From positions 207,816 through 271,815 of the forward strand of contig NZ_SLXD01000007.1 in the NCBI RefSeq assembly GCF_004340905.1: DNA of 64,000 nucleotides. Direction: 5' to 3'. The notes below the pieces were generated by a model. The model did not search any database, was not told the DNA's origin, and was given only the letters and a program-made list of their open reading frames with translations. Shown here in pieces: positions 29,377 to 38,718 of the stretch; positions within the stretch are counted from its first letter, which is position 1, and the number at the start of each line of letters is the position of its first letter. Position numbers and translations under genes: made by a program. This stretch comes from Rubrivivax gelatinosus (GTDB lineage: Bacteria > Pseudomonadota > Gammaproteobacteria > Burkholderiales > Burkholderiaceae_C).

Positions 29377-29736
29377 TCAGCCGCGCGGCGGCTTGAAGCA
29401 GGCCCGCGCCGGCGCGTCGGGGCGGCGTGCGTCGGCGGGTGTCGCCGGGCAGCGGTCCGGGCGGCCATCCGCCGGGACCCCGGCGGCATGTGCCGGCAGC
29501 GTGTCGGCCAGCGGCAGGTCGCCGCCCCAGGCCGACTGGGCCGGTGCGTCGTCCAGATGGTGGTCCTGCACCGTGCCGCCGTCGGGGACGTCGGCCGGCG
29601 CAGCAAGCGGTGTGCCCTCGGCGGTCCAGGCCGCGGCGACGGCATCGCCCTGCGTGGCGGCGCCGGCCCAGGCCAGCGTCAGCACCAGCAGCAGGCCCAG
29701 CAGCCGCCGCAACAGCGGCTCGTGTGTCACAGCCAC
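29377..29736 (-). CDS. small exported hypothetical protein
   Basis: A 119-residue open frame starting with GTG and overlapping the end of the histidine kinase gene by ten bases. It has an N-terminal hydrophobic stretch (about residues 9-27) that looks like a signal peptide, then a proline- and aspartate-rich mature region with two cysteines near the C-terminus. No family recognised. Its support is position, the signal peptide and the fact that it fills the gap; it could be chance in GC-rich DNA. Confidence 0.5.
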   Translation of the reverse strand: MAVTHEPLLRRLLGLLLVLTLAWAGAATQGDAVAAAWTAEGTPLAAPADVPDGGTVQDHHLDDAPAQSAWGGDLPLADTLPAHAAGVPADGRPDRCPATPADARRPDAPARACFKPPRG

Positions 29737-31523
29737 TGCGTCAGCAGCGCGCGCAGCTGCTCGCGCGTGTAGGGCTTGGACAGGTGGCCGTCCATGCCCG
29801 CGGCGAGCGACTGTGCGGCGTCCTCGTCGAAGGCGTTGGCCGTCAGTGCGACGATCGGCACGCGAGCCAGGCGCAGCCGCGCTTCGCGATCACGCATGAG
29901 CTGCGTCGCCGCGTAGCCGTCGAGCACCGGCATCTGGATGTCCATCAGCACCAGGTCGAAGTGCTGATGGTCGATGATGGCCAGCGCCTGCTGGCCGTCT
30001 TCGGCCTCGACGACGATCAGCCCGAAGGACTTCAGCATCTCCGCGGCGATGAGCCGGTTGACCGGGTTGTCTTCGACCAGCAGCACGCGCCCGGCGAGTG
30101 CCGGCGCCGGCGCCAGCGGCATCAGCCCCGAGTCCGGGGGGGGCGCGCTCAGCAGGCCGGGGTCCGGCCCCGGCGGCAGCGCCAGCGTGAACGAGAAGCA
30201 CGATCCGCGGCCCTCGGTGCTGGCCACCGAGATGCGGCCGCCCATCTCGCCGACGATGCGCTGGCTGATCGACAGCCCCAGCCCGGTGCCGCCGTGGCTG
30301 CGGCTGCGTGTCGCGTCGACCTGCGAGAAGGGCTGGAAGAGCTTGGGCACGGCCTGCACCGGGATGCCGATGCCGGTGTCGGCGACCTCGAAATGCACGC
30401 CACAGAATCCGGGCGGCGCCGGCGCCCGTGACAGGCGCAGCGTCACGCCGCCGCGTTCGGTGAACTTGATGCCGTTGCCCACCAGGTTCAGCAGGACCTG
30501 CTTGAGCCGCGAGGCGTCGCCGATCACGGCGTCGGGCACCTCGGGATGGATCTGCAGGTCGACCTTCAGCCGGCGCTGTTCGGCGGTGGAGCGCAGCAGC
30601 GCCGCGGCCGAGGCGGCCACCGCATGCACCGACATCGGCGCCGGGTCGAGCTTGAGCTTGCCGGACTCGATCGTCGAGTGGTCGAGCACGTCGTCGATGA
30701 TGCACAGCAGCGACTCGCCCGAGGCCACCGCGGTGCGCACCAGCGAGCGCTGGCGCTTGTCCAGCGGCGTGTCGCGCATCAGGTCCAGCGCGCCGAGAAT
30801 GCCGTTCATCGGCGTGCGCATCTCGTGGCTCATCGTCGCCAGGAACTGCGACTTGGCGATGCTGGCGGCGTCGGCCGCCTGCTTGGCGCGCTGCAGCGAC
30901 AGGTTCACGGCCTCGGCCTCGAGGCTGCGGCGAAGCGACTCGGTGATCGTCGTGCGCATCTCGCGCGCCGCGTTCAGCATCGCGATGCCGTACAGCGGCG
31001 CGATGACCGCCAGCGCGACCGAGCGCACCTGCGCGAGCGTCAGGCTGGCGACGACGATGGCGCCGACCTGCAGCACCGTCAGCCAGGCGAACGAACGCCC
31101 CGCCATCGCCATGAACTGCGCCGAGTAGGCGATCGAGCCGCAGACCATGACGAGGTACAGCGTGCGCGCCGACTCGTCCAGGGCCGGATAGACGGCGAAG
31201 GTGCAGACGGCCCACATCAGGCCCACGGCGACGGCGGTGGCGTCGAGCCAGCGCTCGACACGCACCATGTCGGCCTCGCTCTCGGGAGGCGCCGCGGTGT
31301 GGCGGCGCGCCAGATGGCGGCGCATCAGCGCCGCGGTGCCACCGACCGCGGCTGCCGCGGCGCCGGCCAGGGGCCGCTCGGACAGCCAGCCGAGCACGGC
31401 GACGAACGCCATGGCCACCAGCAGCATCCAGACGCTGCGCGTGGCATTGCTCAAGGCCGTGTGCAGCAGCCTGCGGCGAACGGCGCTGTCGATGTCCGTC
31501 GACGGCTGATCTTCGGTTCCCAT
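29727..31523 (-). CDS. hybrid sensor histidine kinase with receiver domain
   Basis: A 598-residue hybrid kinase. About six hydrophobic segments fill residues 30-185 and there is no PAS or periplasmic sensor domain, so it probably senses through its membrane part. The HisKA helix has MSHEMRTP (His233); the ATPase has N-box [10 protein letters not shown]1 DTGIGI and G2 [12 protein letters not shown]-terminal receiver domain (about 470-595) has VEDN, the phosphoacceptor in LVLMDIQMP, and the Lys in SKPYT. No Hpt protein or response regulator is encoded nearby, so it is an orphan here. The ATG at 31523 is chosen by the start of the hydrophobic region. Confidence 0.9.
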   Translation of the reverse strand: MGTEDQPSTDIDSAVRRRLLHTALSNATRSVWMLLVAMAFVAVLGWLSERPLAGAAAAAVGGTAALMRRHLARRHTAAPPESEADMVRVERWLDATAVAVGLMWAVCTFAVYPALDESARTLYLVMVCGSIAYSAQFMAMAGRSFAWLTVLQVGAIVVASLTLAQVRSVALAVIAPLYGIAMLNAAREMRTTITESLRRSLEAEAVNLSLQRAKQAADAASIAKSQFLATMSHEMRTPMNGILGALDLMRDTPLDKRQRSLVRTAVASGESLLCIIDDVLDHSTIESGKLKLDPAPMSVHAVAASAAALLRSTAEQRRLKVDLQIHPEVPDAVIGDASRLKQVLLNLVGNGIKFTERGGVTLRLSRAPAPPGFCGVHFEVADTGIGIPVQAVPKLFQPFSQVDATRSRSHGGTGLGLSISQRIVGEMGGRISVASTEGRGSCFSFTLALPPGPDPGLLSAPPPDSGLMPLAPAPALAGRVLLVEDNPVNRLIAAEMLKSFGLIVVEAEDGQQALAIIDHQHFDLVLMDIQMPVLDGYAATQLMRDREARLRLARVPIVALTANAFDEDAAQSLAAGMDGHLSKPYTREQLRALLTQWL

Positions 31524-31562
31524 TCGCCCGTGAGGATAACCAGCGGTCGATAATCCGGTGCC

Positions 31563-32213
31563 ATGGAAGTTGTGCATTGGTTGGTCGACTTCGTTCTTCA
31601 TGTCGATCTGCATCTCGCGGCGTTCGTCCAGGACTACGGTACCTGGGTCTACGCGCTCCTGTTTGCGGTGATCTTCGTGGAGACCGGCGTCGTCGTGATG
31701 CCGTTCCTTCCCGGCGACTCGCTGCTGTTCGTCGTCGGCGCCCTCTGTGGCGTGGGGCTGATGAGCCTGCCGCTGGCGATGGTGCTGCTGATCGCTGCGG
31801 CCGTGCTGGGCAACCAGTGCAACTACACGATCGGACGCAGCGTCGGGCCACGGGTGTTCCGCTGGAACCAGTCGAGATTCTTCAATCGGAATGCTTTCGA
31901 CCGCACCCACGCGTTTTACGAACGTTACGGCGGGTTTACGTTGATCGCCGGGCGTTTCATGCCTTTCGTGCGCACTTTCGCGCCTTTTGTCGCCGGCGTC
32001 GCGCAGATGACACGCAGCCGGTTCACGCTGTTCGACGTCAGCGGCGCGGTGCTGTGGGTCGGGGGGCTGACGACGGCGGGTTACCTGTTCGGCAACCTGC
32101 CCTGGGTGAAGGAGAACCTCAGCACGATCATCTGGGCGATGATCCTCGTGCCTGGGCTGTTCGTGCTCTACGGCGCCTGGAAGGCGCGGCACGCAGCCCC
32201 TGAGGCCGCCTGA
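31563..32213 (+). CDS. DedA/SNARE-associated family membrane protein
   Basis: A 216-residue inner-membrane protein of the DedA family. The conserved [19 protein letters not shown] (about residues 39-57) and the [16 protein letters not shown] arginine motif (about 134-149) are those of DedA proteins, some of which flip undecaprenyl phosphate or phospholipids. About five membrane segments are seen. It is divergent from the histidine kinase, 39 bases away, and converges on amiC. The specific lipid cannot be told. Confidence 0.93.
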   Translation: MEVVHWLVDFVLHVDLHLAAFVQDYGTWVYALLFAVIFVETGVVVMPFLPGDSLLFVVGALCGVGLMSLPLAMVLLIAAAVLGNQCNYTIGRSVGPRVFRWNQSRFFNRNAFDRTHAFYERYGGFTLIAGRFMPFVRTFAPFVAGVAQMTRSRFTLFDVSGAVLWVGGLTTAGYLFGNLPWVKENLSTIIWAMILVPGLFVLYGAWKARHAAPEAA

Positions 32214-32262
32214 ACGGCCCGCGTCAGCCCTCGCGCGTGAAATCGCGCTCGGGCCTTCGGCA

Positions 32263-32292
32263 GGCGTGCAGGGCCTTCCGGCCCTGCACGTC
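32263..32292. terminator. strong hairpin between the convergent dedA and amiC genes
   Basis: A ten-base perfect stem (32266-32275 with 32280-32289) closes a TTCC tetraloop; two to three more pairs extend it. It sits in the 84-base gap between two convergent genes and reads the same from both sides, as expected for a bidirectional terminator. There is no T-run on either side. Confidence 0.5.
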
Positions 32293-32297
32293 CGGCC

Positions 32298-33644
32298 TCA
32301 GAGCGAACGCTGGCGCGCCAGCGGCGGGTTCTTCGCGAAGTAGCGCCGGATGCCGGTGGCCAGCGCGTCGACCAGACGCGCGCGGTAGTCGGGGTCGCGC
32401 AACTGGCCTTCCTCCTCGGGGTTCGAGATGAACGCCGTCTCGACGAGGATCGACGGGATGTCGGGGGCCTTGAGCACCGCGAAGCCCGCCTGCTCGACGT
32501 CCTTCTTGTGCAGCCGGCCGACGCGGTCCAGCCGCGACAGCACCTCGCGGCCGAGCTTGACGCTGTCCTTGATCTGCGCCGTCGTGCTCATGTCCAGCAG
32601 CGCCTGGCGCACCTGGGCGTCGCGCACGGTGGCGACGTTGACGCCGCCGACGCGGTCGGCCGCGTTCTCGCGCTGCGCCATCCAGCGCGCCGCGGCGCTG
32701 GAAGCGCCCTTGGTCGACAGCGCGAAGACGCTGGCGCCGCGTGCCTCGGGGCGCATGAAGGCGTCGGCGTGGATCGAGACGAACAGGTCGGCCTGCACGC
32801 GCCGTGCCTTGCGCACGCGCTCGTGCAGCGGCACGAAGAAGTCGGCGTCGCGCGTCATCATCACGCGCATCCCGGGCGCGGCGTTGAGCTTTTCGCGCAA
32901 GGCCAGGCCGACGGCGAGCACGACGTCCTTCTCGCGCAGCCCGGTCGGGCCGATCGCACCCGGGTCCTCGCCGCCGTGGCCGGGGTCCAGCGCGACGATG
33001 ATCAGGCGGTCGACGCGGCGGCGCTCGGCGTCGGTGGGCGGCGCCTCCTTCTCCGGCGCCGGCGTCTGCAGCGGCGGCACCGGGGCCGGCGGCCGGCTCG
33101 GCGTCGGCTGCGGCAGGCCGGGTCTGTCGACGCGTGCGATCAGCTCGCCGAGCGCGTCCTCCACCGCCTTGGCGGCCTCGCGCTCGGCGGACTCCTTCTC
33201 GCGGATCAGCGCCAGCAGCGGGTCGGTCTCGGCCCGGGGGTAGAGGTCGAAGACCAGCCGGTGCTGGTAGGCGGCCACCGGCGCGAGCGTGAACTGCTGC
33301 GGCGCCACCGTCTGCTTCAGGTCGAGCACCAGGCGCACGACACGTGCCTGGAACTGGCCCACGCGCACGCCCGCGATGTACGGGTCGTCGGGGCGGATCT
33401 TGCCGACGATGTCGCGCAGCAGCGGGCTGAGTTCCAGCCCTTCGAGGTCGATGACCAGGCGTTCCGGCGTCTCGGTGATGAAGTGGCGTGCCACCAGCGC
33501 GCCGTCGGACTCGATCGTCAGCCGCGTGTAGTCGGCCGCCGGCCAGACCCGCACCGCGACGATGCCGGCGCCCCAGGCGATCTGCGGTGCCGCCAGCAGC
33601 AGCACGAGCTGCCCGGCGCCGGCGACCAGCTGGCGGCGCCTCAT
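32298..33644 (-). CDS. amiC: N-acetylmuramoyl-L-alanine amidase AmiC
   Basis: A 448-residue periplasmic amidase that removes stem peptides from peptidoglycan during daughter-cell separation. The N-terminal MRRRQLVAGAGQLVLLL resembles a twin-arginine signal, as in E. coli AmiC. An AMIN domain (about 27-130) targets the septum, a Pro-rich linker follows, and the Amidase_3 domain (about 215-440) holds the zinc ligands in DPGHGG, REKDVVL, SIHADAF and the catalytic Glu in LVETAFISNPEEE. The start overlaps the stop of tsaE by four bases, a common pairing. Confidence 0.95.
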   Translation of the reverse strand: MRRRQLVAGAGQLVLLLAAPQIAWGAGIVAVRVWPAADYTRLTIESDGALVARHFITETPERLVIDLEGLELSPLLRDIVGKIRPDDPYIAGVRVGQFQARVVRLVLDLKQTVAPQQFTLAPVAAYQHRLVFDLYPRAETDPLLALIREKESAEREAAKAVEDALGELIARVDRPGLPQPTPSRPPAPVPPLQTPAPEKEAPPTDAERRRVDRLIIVALDPGHGGEDPGAIGPTGLREKDVVLAVGLALREKLNAAPGMRVMMTRDADFFVPLHERVRKARRVQADLFVSIHADAFMRPEARGASVFALSTKGASSAAARWMAQRENAADRVGGVNVATVRDAQVRQALLDMSTTAQIKDSVKLGREVLSRLDRVGRLHKKDVEQAGFAVLKAPDIPSILVETAFISNPEEEGQLRDPDYRARLVDALATGIRRYFAKNPPLARQRSL

Positions 33645-34126
33645 GCGAGCAGCGCGCGCCCGCGCGCGGTGCAGGCCTCGACCGTGACGAGGCGGCGTTC
33701 GTCGTCCTGCGGCGCGATCGCCAGCCGCAGGTCGGGCGGCGGCAGCACCGCACGCGCCTTGTCGGGCCATTCGGCGATCTTCAGCCCGGGGCGCGCGAAG
33801 ACCTCGCGAAAGCCCGCATCCTCCCACTCGCGCGGGTCGTCGAAGCGGTAGAAGTCGAAGTGCGATACCGCCAGCCCGTCCGGCAGCGCATAGGGTTCGA
33901 CCACGGCGTAGGTCGGGCTCTTGATGCGCCCGGCGACGCCGAGCGCACGCAGCAGGTGGCGCACGAACGTGGTCTTGCCCGCGCCGAGCGGGCCGTCGAG
34001 TTCGAGGTAGGCGTCGCGGAGTTCGGGCCGGGCGGCGAGTGCCGCGGCCCACGCGGCACAGCCGGCCTCGTCGGGCCAGGTGACGAGGCGGCTCTCTAGA
34101 ATCGTCGGATGCGAACCGAACGACAC
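33641..34126 (-). CDS. tsaE: tRNA threonylcarbamoyladenosine ATPase TsaE
   Basis: A 161-residue ATPase that with TsaB, TsaC and TsaD builds t6A37 in tRNA. Walker A is GPLGAGKTTFVRHLLRALG (about residues 43-61); SPTYAVVEPY and SHFDFYRFDDP are conserved in the family. The GTG at 34126 is the best start I can find; it overlaps the start of the divergent queG by 18 bases. A shorter product starting inside is possible, but no ATG is present before the P-loop. Confidence 0.9.
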   Translation of the reverse strand: MSFGSHPTILESRLVTWPDEAGCAAWAAALAARPELRDAYLELDGPLGAGKTTFVRHLLRALGVAGRIKSPTYAVVEPYALPDGLAVSHFDFYRFDDPREWEDAGFREVFARPGLKIAEWPDKARAVLPPPDLRLAIAPQDDERRLVTVEACTARGRALLA

Positions 34127-35269
34127 GTCGACGGGCCCTCCGTGCTCGCACGACTGCGGATCTGGGCGCATGAGGCGGGATTCTCCCAGATCGGCGTGGC
34201 CGACATCGACCTGACCTCGGCCGAGCCGGGCCTGCTGGCCTGGCTGGCCGCCGGTTTCCACGGTTCGATGGCCTACATGGCCGCGCACGGCCTGAAGCGT
34301 GCACGCCCGGCCGAACTGGTGCCGGGCACGGTGCGCGTGATCACCGCGCGCATGGACTACCTGCCGCGCGGCCTGGCCGACGACTGGCGCGACGCCGAAC
34401 AGCGCCGCCTGGCGACGGCGGGCGAGGCGGTGATCTCGGTCTACGCCCGCGGCCGCGACTATCACAAGGTGCTGCGCACCCGGCTGCAGCGCCTGGCCGA
34501 CCGGCTGTCGGCCGAGATCGGGCCCTTTGGCCACCGTGTCTTCGTCGACTCGGCTCCGGTGCTGGAAGTCGAGCTCGCGTCGCGCAGCGGCATCGGCTGG
34601 CGCGGCAAACACACGCTGACCCTGTCGCGCGAGGCCGGCTCCACCTTCTTCCTCGGCGAGATCTACGTCGACCTGGCGCTGCCGGTCACCGCGCCCGAGG
34701 CACCGCACTGCGGGAACTGCACGGCCTGCGTGGACGCCTGCCCGACGCGGGCCATCGTCGCGCCTTACCGCGTCGACGCGCGGCGCTGCATCAGCTACCT
34801 GACGATCGAGACCGACGAGCCGATTCCCGTCGAACTGCGGCCGGCGCTCGGCCAGCGTGTCTACGGCTGCGACGACTGCCAGACCGCCTGCCCCTGGAAC
34901 AAGTACGCGCGCCGCGCGGAGCTTGCGGACTTCGACTGGCGCGCCGACCTCGCGGCACCGTCGCTGCTGGCGCTCTGGTCCTGGAGCGAAGCCGAGTTCC
35001 TGAAACGCACCGAAGGCAGCCCGATCCGCCGCATCGGCTGGCAACGCTGGCGGCGCAACCTGGCCGTCGCCGCCGGCAACAGCCTGCGCGCCGCCGACGA
35101 CCCGGCACTCGCCGCGGCGCTGGCCGCCGGGCGAGACGCTGCCGGCGACGTGGCGGCCGAACACGTCGACTGGGCGCTGGCTCAGCGCAGCGCGGCCAGC
35201 GCCGCCAGCGCCAGCGGCAGCCCGGCCATCGCGACCAGCGTCGACAGCGTCACCAGGCCGGCGACGTAG
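34109..35269 (+). CDS. queG: epoxyqueuosine reductase
   Basis: A 386-residue iron-sulfur/cobalamin enzyme that reduces epoxyqueuosine to queuosine in tRNA wobble positions. The cobalamin domain precedes two [4Fe-4S] motifs, CGNCTACVDACP (about residues 203-214) and CDDCQTACPWNK (about 253-264). The usual C-terminus ends near AEHVDWAL (about residue 357); here the frame runs on about 29 low-complexity residues antisense to the next gene. The ATG at 34109 is used; an in-frame GTG at 34142 would avoid overlap with tsaE. QueG depends on cobalamin, in keeping with the B12 operon 18 kb downstream. Confidence 0.92.
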   Translation: MRTERHVDGPSVLARLRIWAHEAGFSQIGVADIDLTSAEPGLLAWLAAGFHGSMAYMAAHGLKRARPAELVPGTVRVITARMDYLPRGLADDWRDAEQRRLATAGEAVISVYARGRDYHKVLRTRLQRLADRLSAEIGPFGHRVFVDSAPVLEVELASRSGIGWRGKHTLTLSREAGSTFFLGEIYVDLALPVTAPEAPHCGNCTACVDACPTRAIVAPYRVDARRCISYLTIETDEPIPVELRPALGQRVYGCDDCQTACPWNKYARRAELADFDWRADLAAPSLLALWSWSEAEFLKRTEGSPIRRIGWQRWRRNLAVAAGNSLRAADDPALAAALAAGRDAAGDVAAEHVDWALAQRSAASAASASGSPAIATSVDSVTRPAT

Positions 35270-36084
35270 CCGCCGTGCCCGCCCATGCGCGTCGCCAGCA
35301 CGTAGGCGCTGGACGCGGTGGGCAGCGCGGCGAACGCGACCACCGTCGCCTGCTGGCCCGGTGGCAGGTCCAGCGTGATGACGATCGCCAGCGCCAGCGC
35401 CGGCAGCGCCAGGTGGCGGATCGCCAACAGCGCGGCGGCGAGTTTCGGTCCTTCGCGCAAGGCCCCGAACTGCAGCCCGGCGCCGACGGCCATCAGCCCG
35501 ATTGGCACCGCGGCCGAGCCGACACGGCCCAGCGCGCCGGACAGCAGCTCGGGCAGCCTGAGCCCGAGCAGGTTGAACACCAGCCCCGAGGCGGTGGCCA
35601 GGATCAGCGGGTTGCGCACGAGCTCACGCGTGTAGCCGTGGCCGCCGTGGCGCGCCAGCGGCCAGACCGCGGCGATGTTGCACAGCGGCACGCACAGCGA
35701 CACCAGCAGCGCCGTCCACGCCACGCCGTCGGCACCGGCAATGCGCGCCGCCACCGCCAGGCCGACGTAGGAATTGAAGCGGAACGCCGTCTGCGCGCCC
35801 GAGGCGTGCAGCCGCGCGTCGACGCCCGGCGCGTGCGCCAGCGCGTAGGCCAGCATGATGCCGGCGGCCACGATGGCCAGGCCGCTGCCGGCCAGCGGCA
35901 GCATCGCCCCCAGCGACAGCGGCTCGCGCACGATGCTGCCGAACAGCAGCGCCGGGAACAGCACGTAGTAGACGAGGCGCTCGGCACCGTCCCAGACACC
36001 GCGCCCGAGCGGCGTGTGGCGGCAGATCAGATAGCCGGCGACGATGAGCAGGAAGTCGGGGGCAAGCAGCAGCAGGTCGGGCAT
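35182..36084 (-). CDS. AEC-family auxin efflux-type transporter
   Basis: A 300-residue inner-membrane protein of the AEC (auxin efflux carrier) family, with about ten hydrophobic segments in two halves. Conserved features include FRFNSYVGLAVA and RNPLILATASGLVFN. Bacterial members export or import small carboxylates such as malate. The 3' end overlaps queG, which converges on it, by 88 bases. Substrate unknown. Confidence 0.87.
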   Translation of the reverse strand: MPDLLLLAPDFLLIVAGYLICRHTPLGRGVWDGAERLVYYVLFPALLFGSIVREPLSLGAMLPLAGSGLAIVAAGIMLAYALAHAPGVDARLHASGAQTAFRFNSYVGLAVAARIAGADGVAWTALLVSLCVPLCNIAAVWPLARHGGHGYTRELVRNPLILATASGLVFNLLGLRLPELLSGALGRVGSAAVPIGLMAVGAGLQFGALREGPKLAAALLAIRHLALPALALAIVITLDLPPGQQATVVAFAALPTASSAYVLATRMGGHGGYVAGLVTLSTLVAMAGLPLALAALAALR

Positions 36085-36166
36085 CGCGCGCAGTGTGCCA
36101 GCGCCCCGGTCGGCGGCGGGACTTGGCGGTGCGTTGTACAACGGGGCGATGATCCTCGAGACGACG

Positions 36167-36757
36167 ATGAACCCAAGACGCCGCCTTCTGCTGGCCGCCG
36201 CCGGCAGCCTGTTGATCGTGCGCCCGGCCGCGGCGCAGATGACGATCGCCGGCCAGACCTTCCCGGCGACGATGCGCGTCGGCGGGGCCGACCTCTTGCT
36301 CAACGGCGTCGGCACCCGTTCGGTGGCCTGGATCGACGGCTACGCCGCGGCGCTCTACCTGAGCCGGCGTGCGAGCACGGTGCCCCAGGTGCTGGCCACG
36401 CCGGGCGCCAAGCGCATCCAGCTGCGCATGCTGCAGACCGCGCCGGCCAAGGAGTTCGTCAAGGCCATCGACAAGGGCTTCCGGCGCAACACGCCGCAGG
36501 CCGAGCAGCCGGCGCTGGCGCAGCGCCAGGCCGCCTTCGACGCCCAGGTGATGGCGGCCGGCCAGGTGAAGAAGGGCGACGTCGTGAACCTGGACTACCT
36601 GCCCGGGCGCGGCCTCGTGTTCTCGATGAACGGCAAACCCGGCGGCGCCGACCTGCCCGGCGAGGACCTGTACGCGGCGGTGTTGCGCATCTTTCTCGGT
36701 GTTCGCCCCGTGGACGAGCGCCTGAAGGCCGGATTGCTCGGACAGCCGCCGCGTTGA
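36167..36757 (+). CDS. exported chalcone-isomerase-like protein
   Basis: A 196-residue protein with a signal peptide (about 1-24, ending AAAQ). The mature part has the chalcone-isomerase-like fold pattern: ATMRVGGADLLLNGVGTR, AALYLSRRAST, and a KGDVVNLDYLPGRGLVF strand pair. Bacterial members are periplasmic and probably bind fatty acids or other small ligands; the plant enzyme's activity is not expected. An in-frame ATG at 36149 is an alternative start. It is divergent from the AEC transporter and codirectional with the tctC gene, 60 bases away. Confidence 0.82.
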   Translation: MNPRRRLLLAAAGSLLIVRPAAAQMTIAGQTFPATMRVGGADLLLNGVGTRSVAWIDGYAAALYLSRRASTVPQVLATPGAKRIQLRMLQTAPAKEFVKAIDKGFRRNTPQAEQPALAQRQAAFDAQVMAAGQVKKGDVVNLDYLPGRGLVFSMNGKPGGADLPGEDLYAAVLRIFLGVRPVDERLKAGLLGQPPR

Positions 36758-36817
36758 TCACCCACAATCGGCCGCAGACCCCGTTCCCCACCCACCCCAC
36801 GAATGGAGACTGCCCGA

Positions 36818-37786
36818 ATGAAGAGAAGAACGCTGTCCGCGCTGTTCCTGGCCTGCCTGGCCGCACCGCTGGCCGCCTGGGCCCAGGGGTACCCCACCAA
36901 GACGGTGAAGCTGGTCGTGCCCTTCGCGCCCGGCGGCACGACGGACATCATCGCGCGCACCGTGGCCGACAAGATCACGCCGGCGCTGGGCCAGACCATG
37001 GTCGTGGAGAACAAGGCCGGCGGCGGCGGCATCATCGGTGCCAACGACACCGCCAAGACCGCACCCGACGGCTATTCGCTCGGTGTCGCGACGGTGTCGA
37101 CCGTGGCCTCGAACCCGGCGATCAACCCGAAGGTGCCCTACAACCCGCTGACGGACTTCACGCCGATCATCAACATCGCGGCCACGCCCAACGTCATCGT
37201 CGTGCACCCGAGCTTCCCGGCGCGCGACTACCCGGGCTTCATGGCCGAGATCAAGAAGAACCCGGGCAAGTACAGCTATGCCAGCTCGGGCACCGGCGGC
37301 ATCGGCCACATGCAGACCGAGCTCTTCAAGAGCCTGGCCGGCGTCTTCATCACCCACATTCCGTACCGCGGCGCCGGCCCGGCGCTCAACGACACGGTGG
37401 CCGGGCAGGTGCAGATCATGTTCGACAACCTGCCGTCGGCGCTGCCCTTCATCAAGGACGGCCGGCTGATCGCCATCGTCGTCGCGGCGCCGCAGCGCCT
37501 GACCGTGCTGCCCAACGTGCCGACCTTCAAGGAGGTGGGCCTGGAGCCGGTGAACCGCATGGCCTTCTACGGCGTCTACGGGCCGAAGAACCTGCCCAAG
37601 GAAGTCGTCGACAAGATCCACGCTGCGGTCAAGACGACCGTGATGCTGCCCGAGGTGAAGAAGCGCATCGAGGACACCGGCTCGCTGATCGTCGCCAACA
37701 GCCCGAAGGAGTTCGGCGAGCAGATCAAGTCGGAGTACGAGGTCTACAAGAAGGTCGTGCAGTCGGCCAAGCTGTCGCTGGAGTGA
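36818..37786 (+). CDS. Bug/TctC-family periplasmic solute-binding protein
   Basis: A 322-residue binding protein of the Bug (TctC) family, abundant in Burkholderiales. A signal peptide covers about 1-21. Conserved ligand-loop motifs are [14 protein letters not shown] (about residues 35-48), [12 protein letters not shown] (about 66-77) and [11 protein letters not shown]. These proteins bind carboxylates for a TctAB permease, but no such permease is in the window. A GGAG site 10 bases before the ATG fixes the start. Its stop overlaps the xerD start by four bases. Confidence 0.9.
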   Translation: MKRRTLSALFLACLAAPLAAWAQGYPTKTVKLVVPFAPGGTTDIIARTVADKITPALGQTMVVENKAGGGGIIGANDTAKTAPDGYSLGVATVSTVASNPAINPKVPYNPLTDFTPIINIAATPNVIVVHPSFPARDYPGFMAEIKKNPGKYSYASSGTGGIGHMQTELFKSLAGVFITHIPYRGAGPALNDTVAGQVQIMFDNLPSALPFIKDGRLIAIVVAAPQRLTVLPNVPTFKEVGLEPVNRMAFYGVYGPKNLPKEVVDKIHAAVKTTVMLPEVKKRIEDTGSLIVANSPKEFGEQIKSEYEVYKKVVQSAKLSLE

Positions 37787-38715
37787 GCGCCGAGCCCGTC
37801 GACGCGCCGGCCGGTGCCGAGGCGGCCGCCAGCGCCGCCTCGATCGACCGTTTCGTCGACGCGCTGTGGATCGAGGACGGGCTGGCGCCGCTGACGCTGG
37901 CCGCCTACCGCCGCGACCTGATGCTGTACGCCGGCTGGCTGGCGCGCCGCCACGGCAAACGCCTGGACGACAGCCGCGAGGCCGACCTGCTGGCCTACGC
38001 CGCCGAACACCACGCGGCGACACGTGCGACGACGGCCAACCGCCGGCTCACCGTCTTCAAGCGCTATTTCCGCTGGGCGCTGCGCGAGCACCTCGTGGCG
38101 GCCGACCCGACGCTGCGCCTGCAGTCGGCGCGCCAGCCGCTGCGTGTGCCCAAGAGCCTCAGCGAGCGCCAGGTCGAGGCGCTGCTGGCCGCGCCCGACA
38201 CCGACACCGCGCTGGGCCTGCGCGACCGCGCGATGCTCGAGCTGATGTACGCCAGCGGGCTGCGCGTCAGCGAGCTCGTCGGCCTGAAGAGCGTGCACCT
38301 GGGGCTGGCCGAAGGCGTGCTGCGTGTCGTCGGCAAGGGCTCCAAGGAGCGCATCGTGCCGTTCGGCGAGGAGGCGCACGGCTGGCTCGTGCGTTACCTC
38401 GGCGAGGCGCGCGCGGCGATCCTCGGCGGCCAGGCCAGCGACGCGCTCTTCGTCACCGCGCGTGGCGGTGCGATGACGCGCCAGGCCTTCTGGCTGCTGG
38501 TCAAGAAGTACACACGCGACGCCGGGATCCTGGCGCCGCTGTCGCCGCACACGCTGCGCCACGCCTTCGCGACCCATCTGCTGAACCACGGCGCCGACCT
38601 GCGTGCGGTGCAGATGCTGCTGGGCCACGCCGACATCGGGACGACGACGATCTACACCCACGTCGCGCGCGAGCGGCTGCGCCAGCTGCACGCCCGCCAC
38701 CACCCGCGCGCCTGA
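37783..38715 (+). CDS. xerD: tyrosine recombinase XerD
   Basis: A 310-residue site-specific recombinase that, with XerC, resolves chromosome dimers at dif. The catalytic residues are visible: Arg in [11 protein letters not shown] (about residue 165), Lys in [10 protein letters not shown] (about 188), HxxR in [12 protein letters not shown] (about 261), and His and Tyr in [15 protein letters not shown] (about 284-296). A SAM-like N-terminal domain (about 17-100) binds DNA. The GTG at 37783 overlaps the stop of the tctC gene (GTGA), an unusual partner. XerC is not excluded by motifs alone; XerD is preferred by overall resemblance. Confidence 0.9.
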   Translation: MSAEPVDAPAGAEAAASAASIDRFVDALWIEDGLAPLTLAAYRRDLMLYAGWLARRHGKRLDDSREADLLAYAAEHHAATRATTANRRLTVFKRYFRWALREHLVAADPTLRLQSARQPLRVPKSLSERQVEALLAAPDTDTALGLRDRAMLELMYASGLRVSELVGLKSVHLGLAEGVLRVVGKGSKERIVPFGEEAHGWLVRYLGEARAAILGGQASDALFVTARGGAMTRQAFWLLVKKYTRDAGILAPLSPHTLRHAFATHLLNHGADLRAVQMLLGHADIGTTTIYTHVARERLRQLHARHHPRA

Positions 38716-38718
38716 GCC

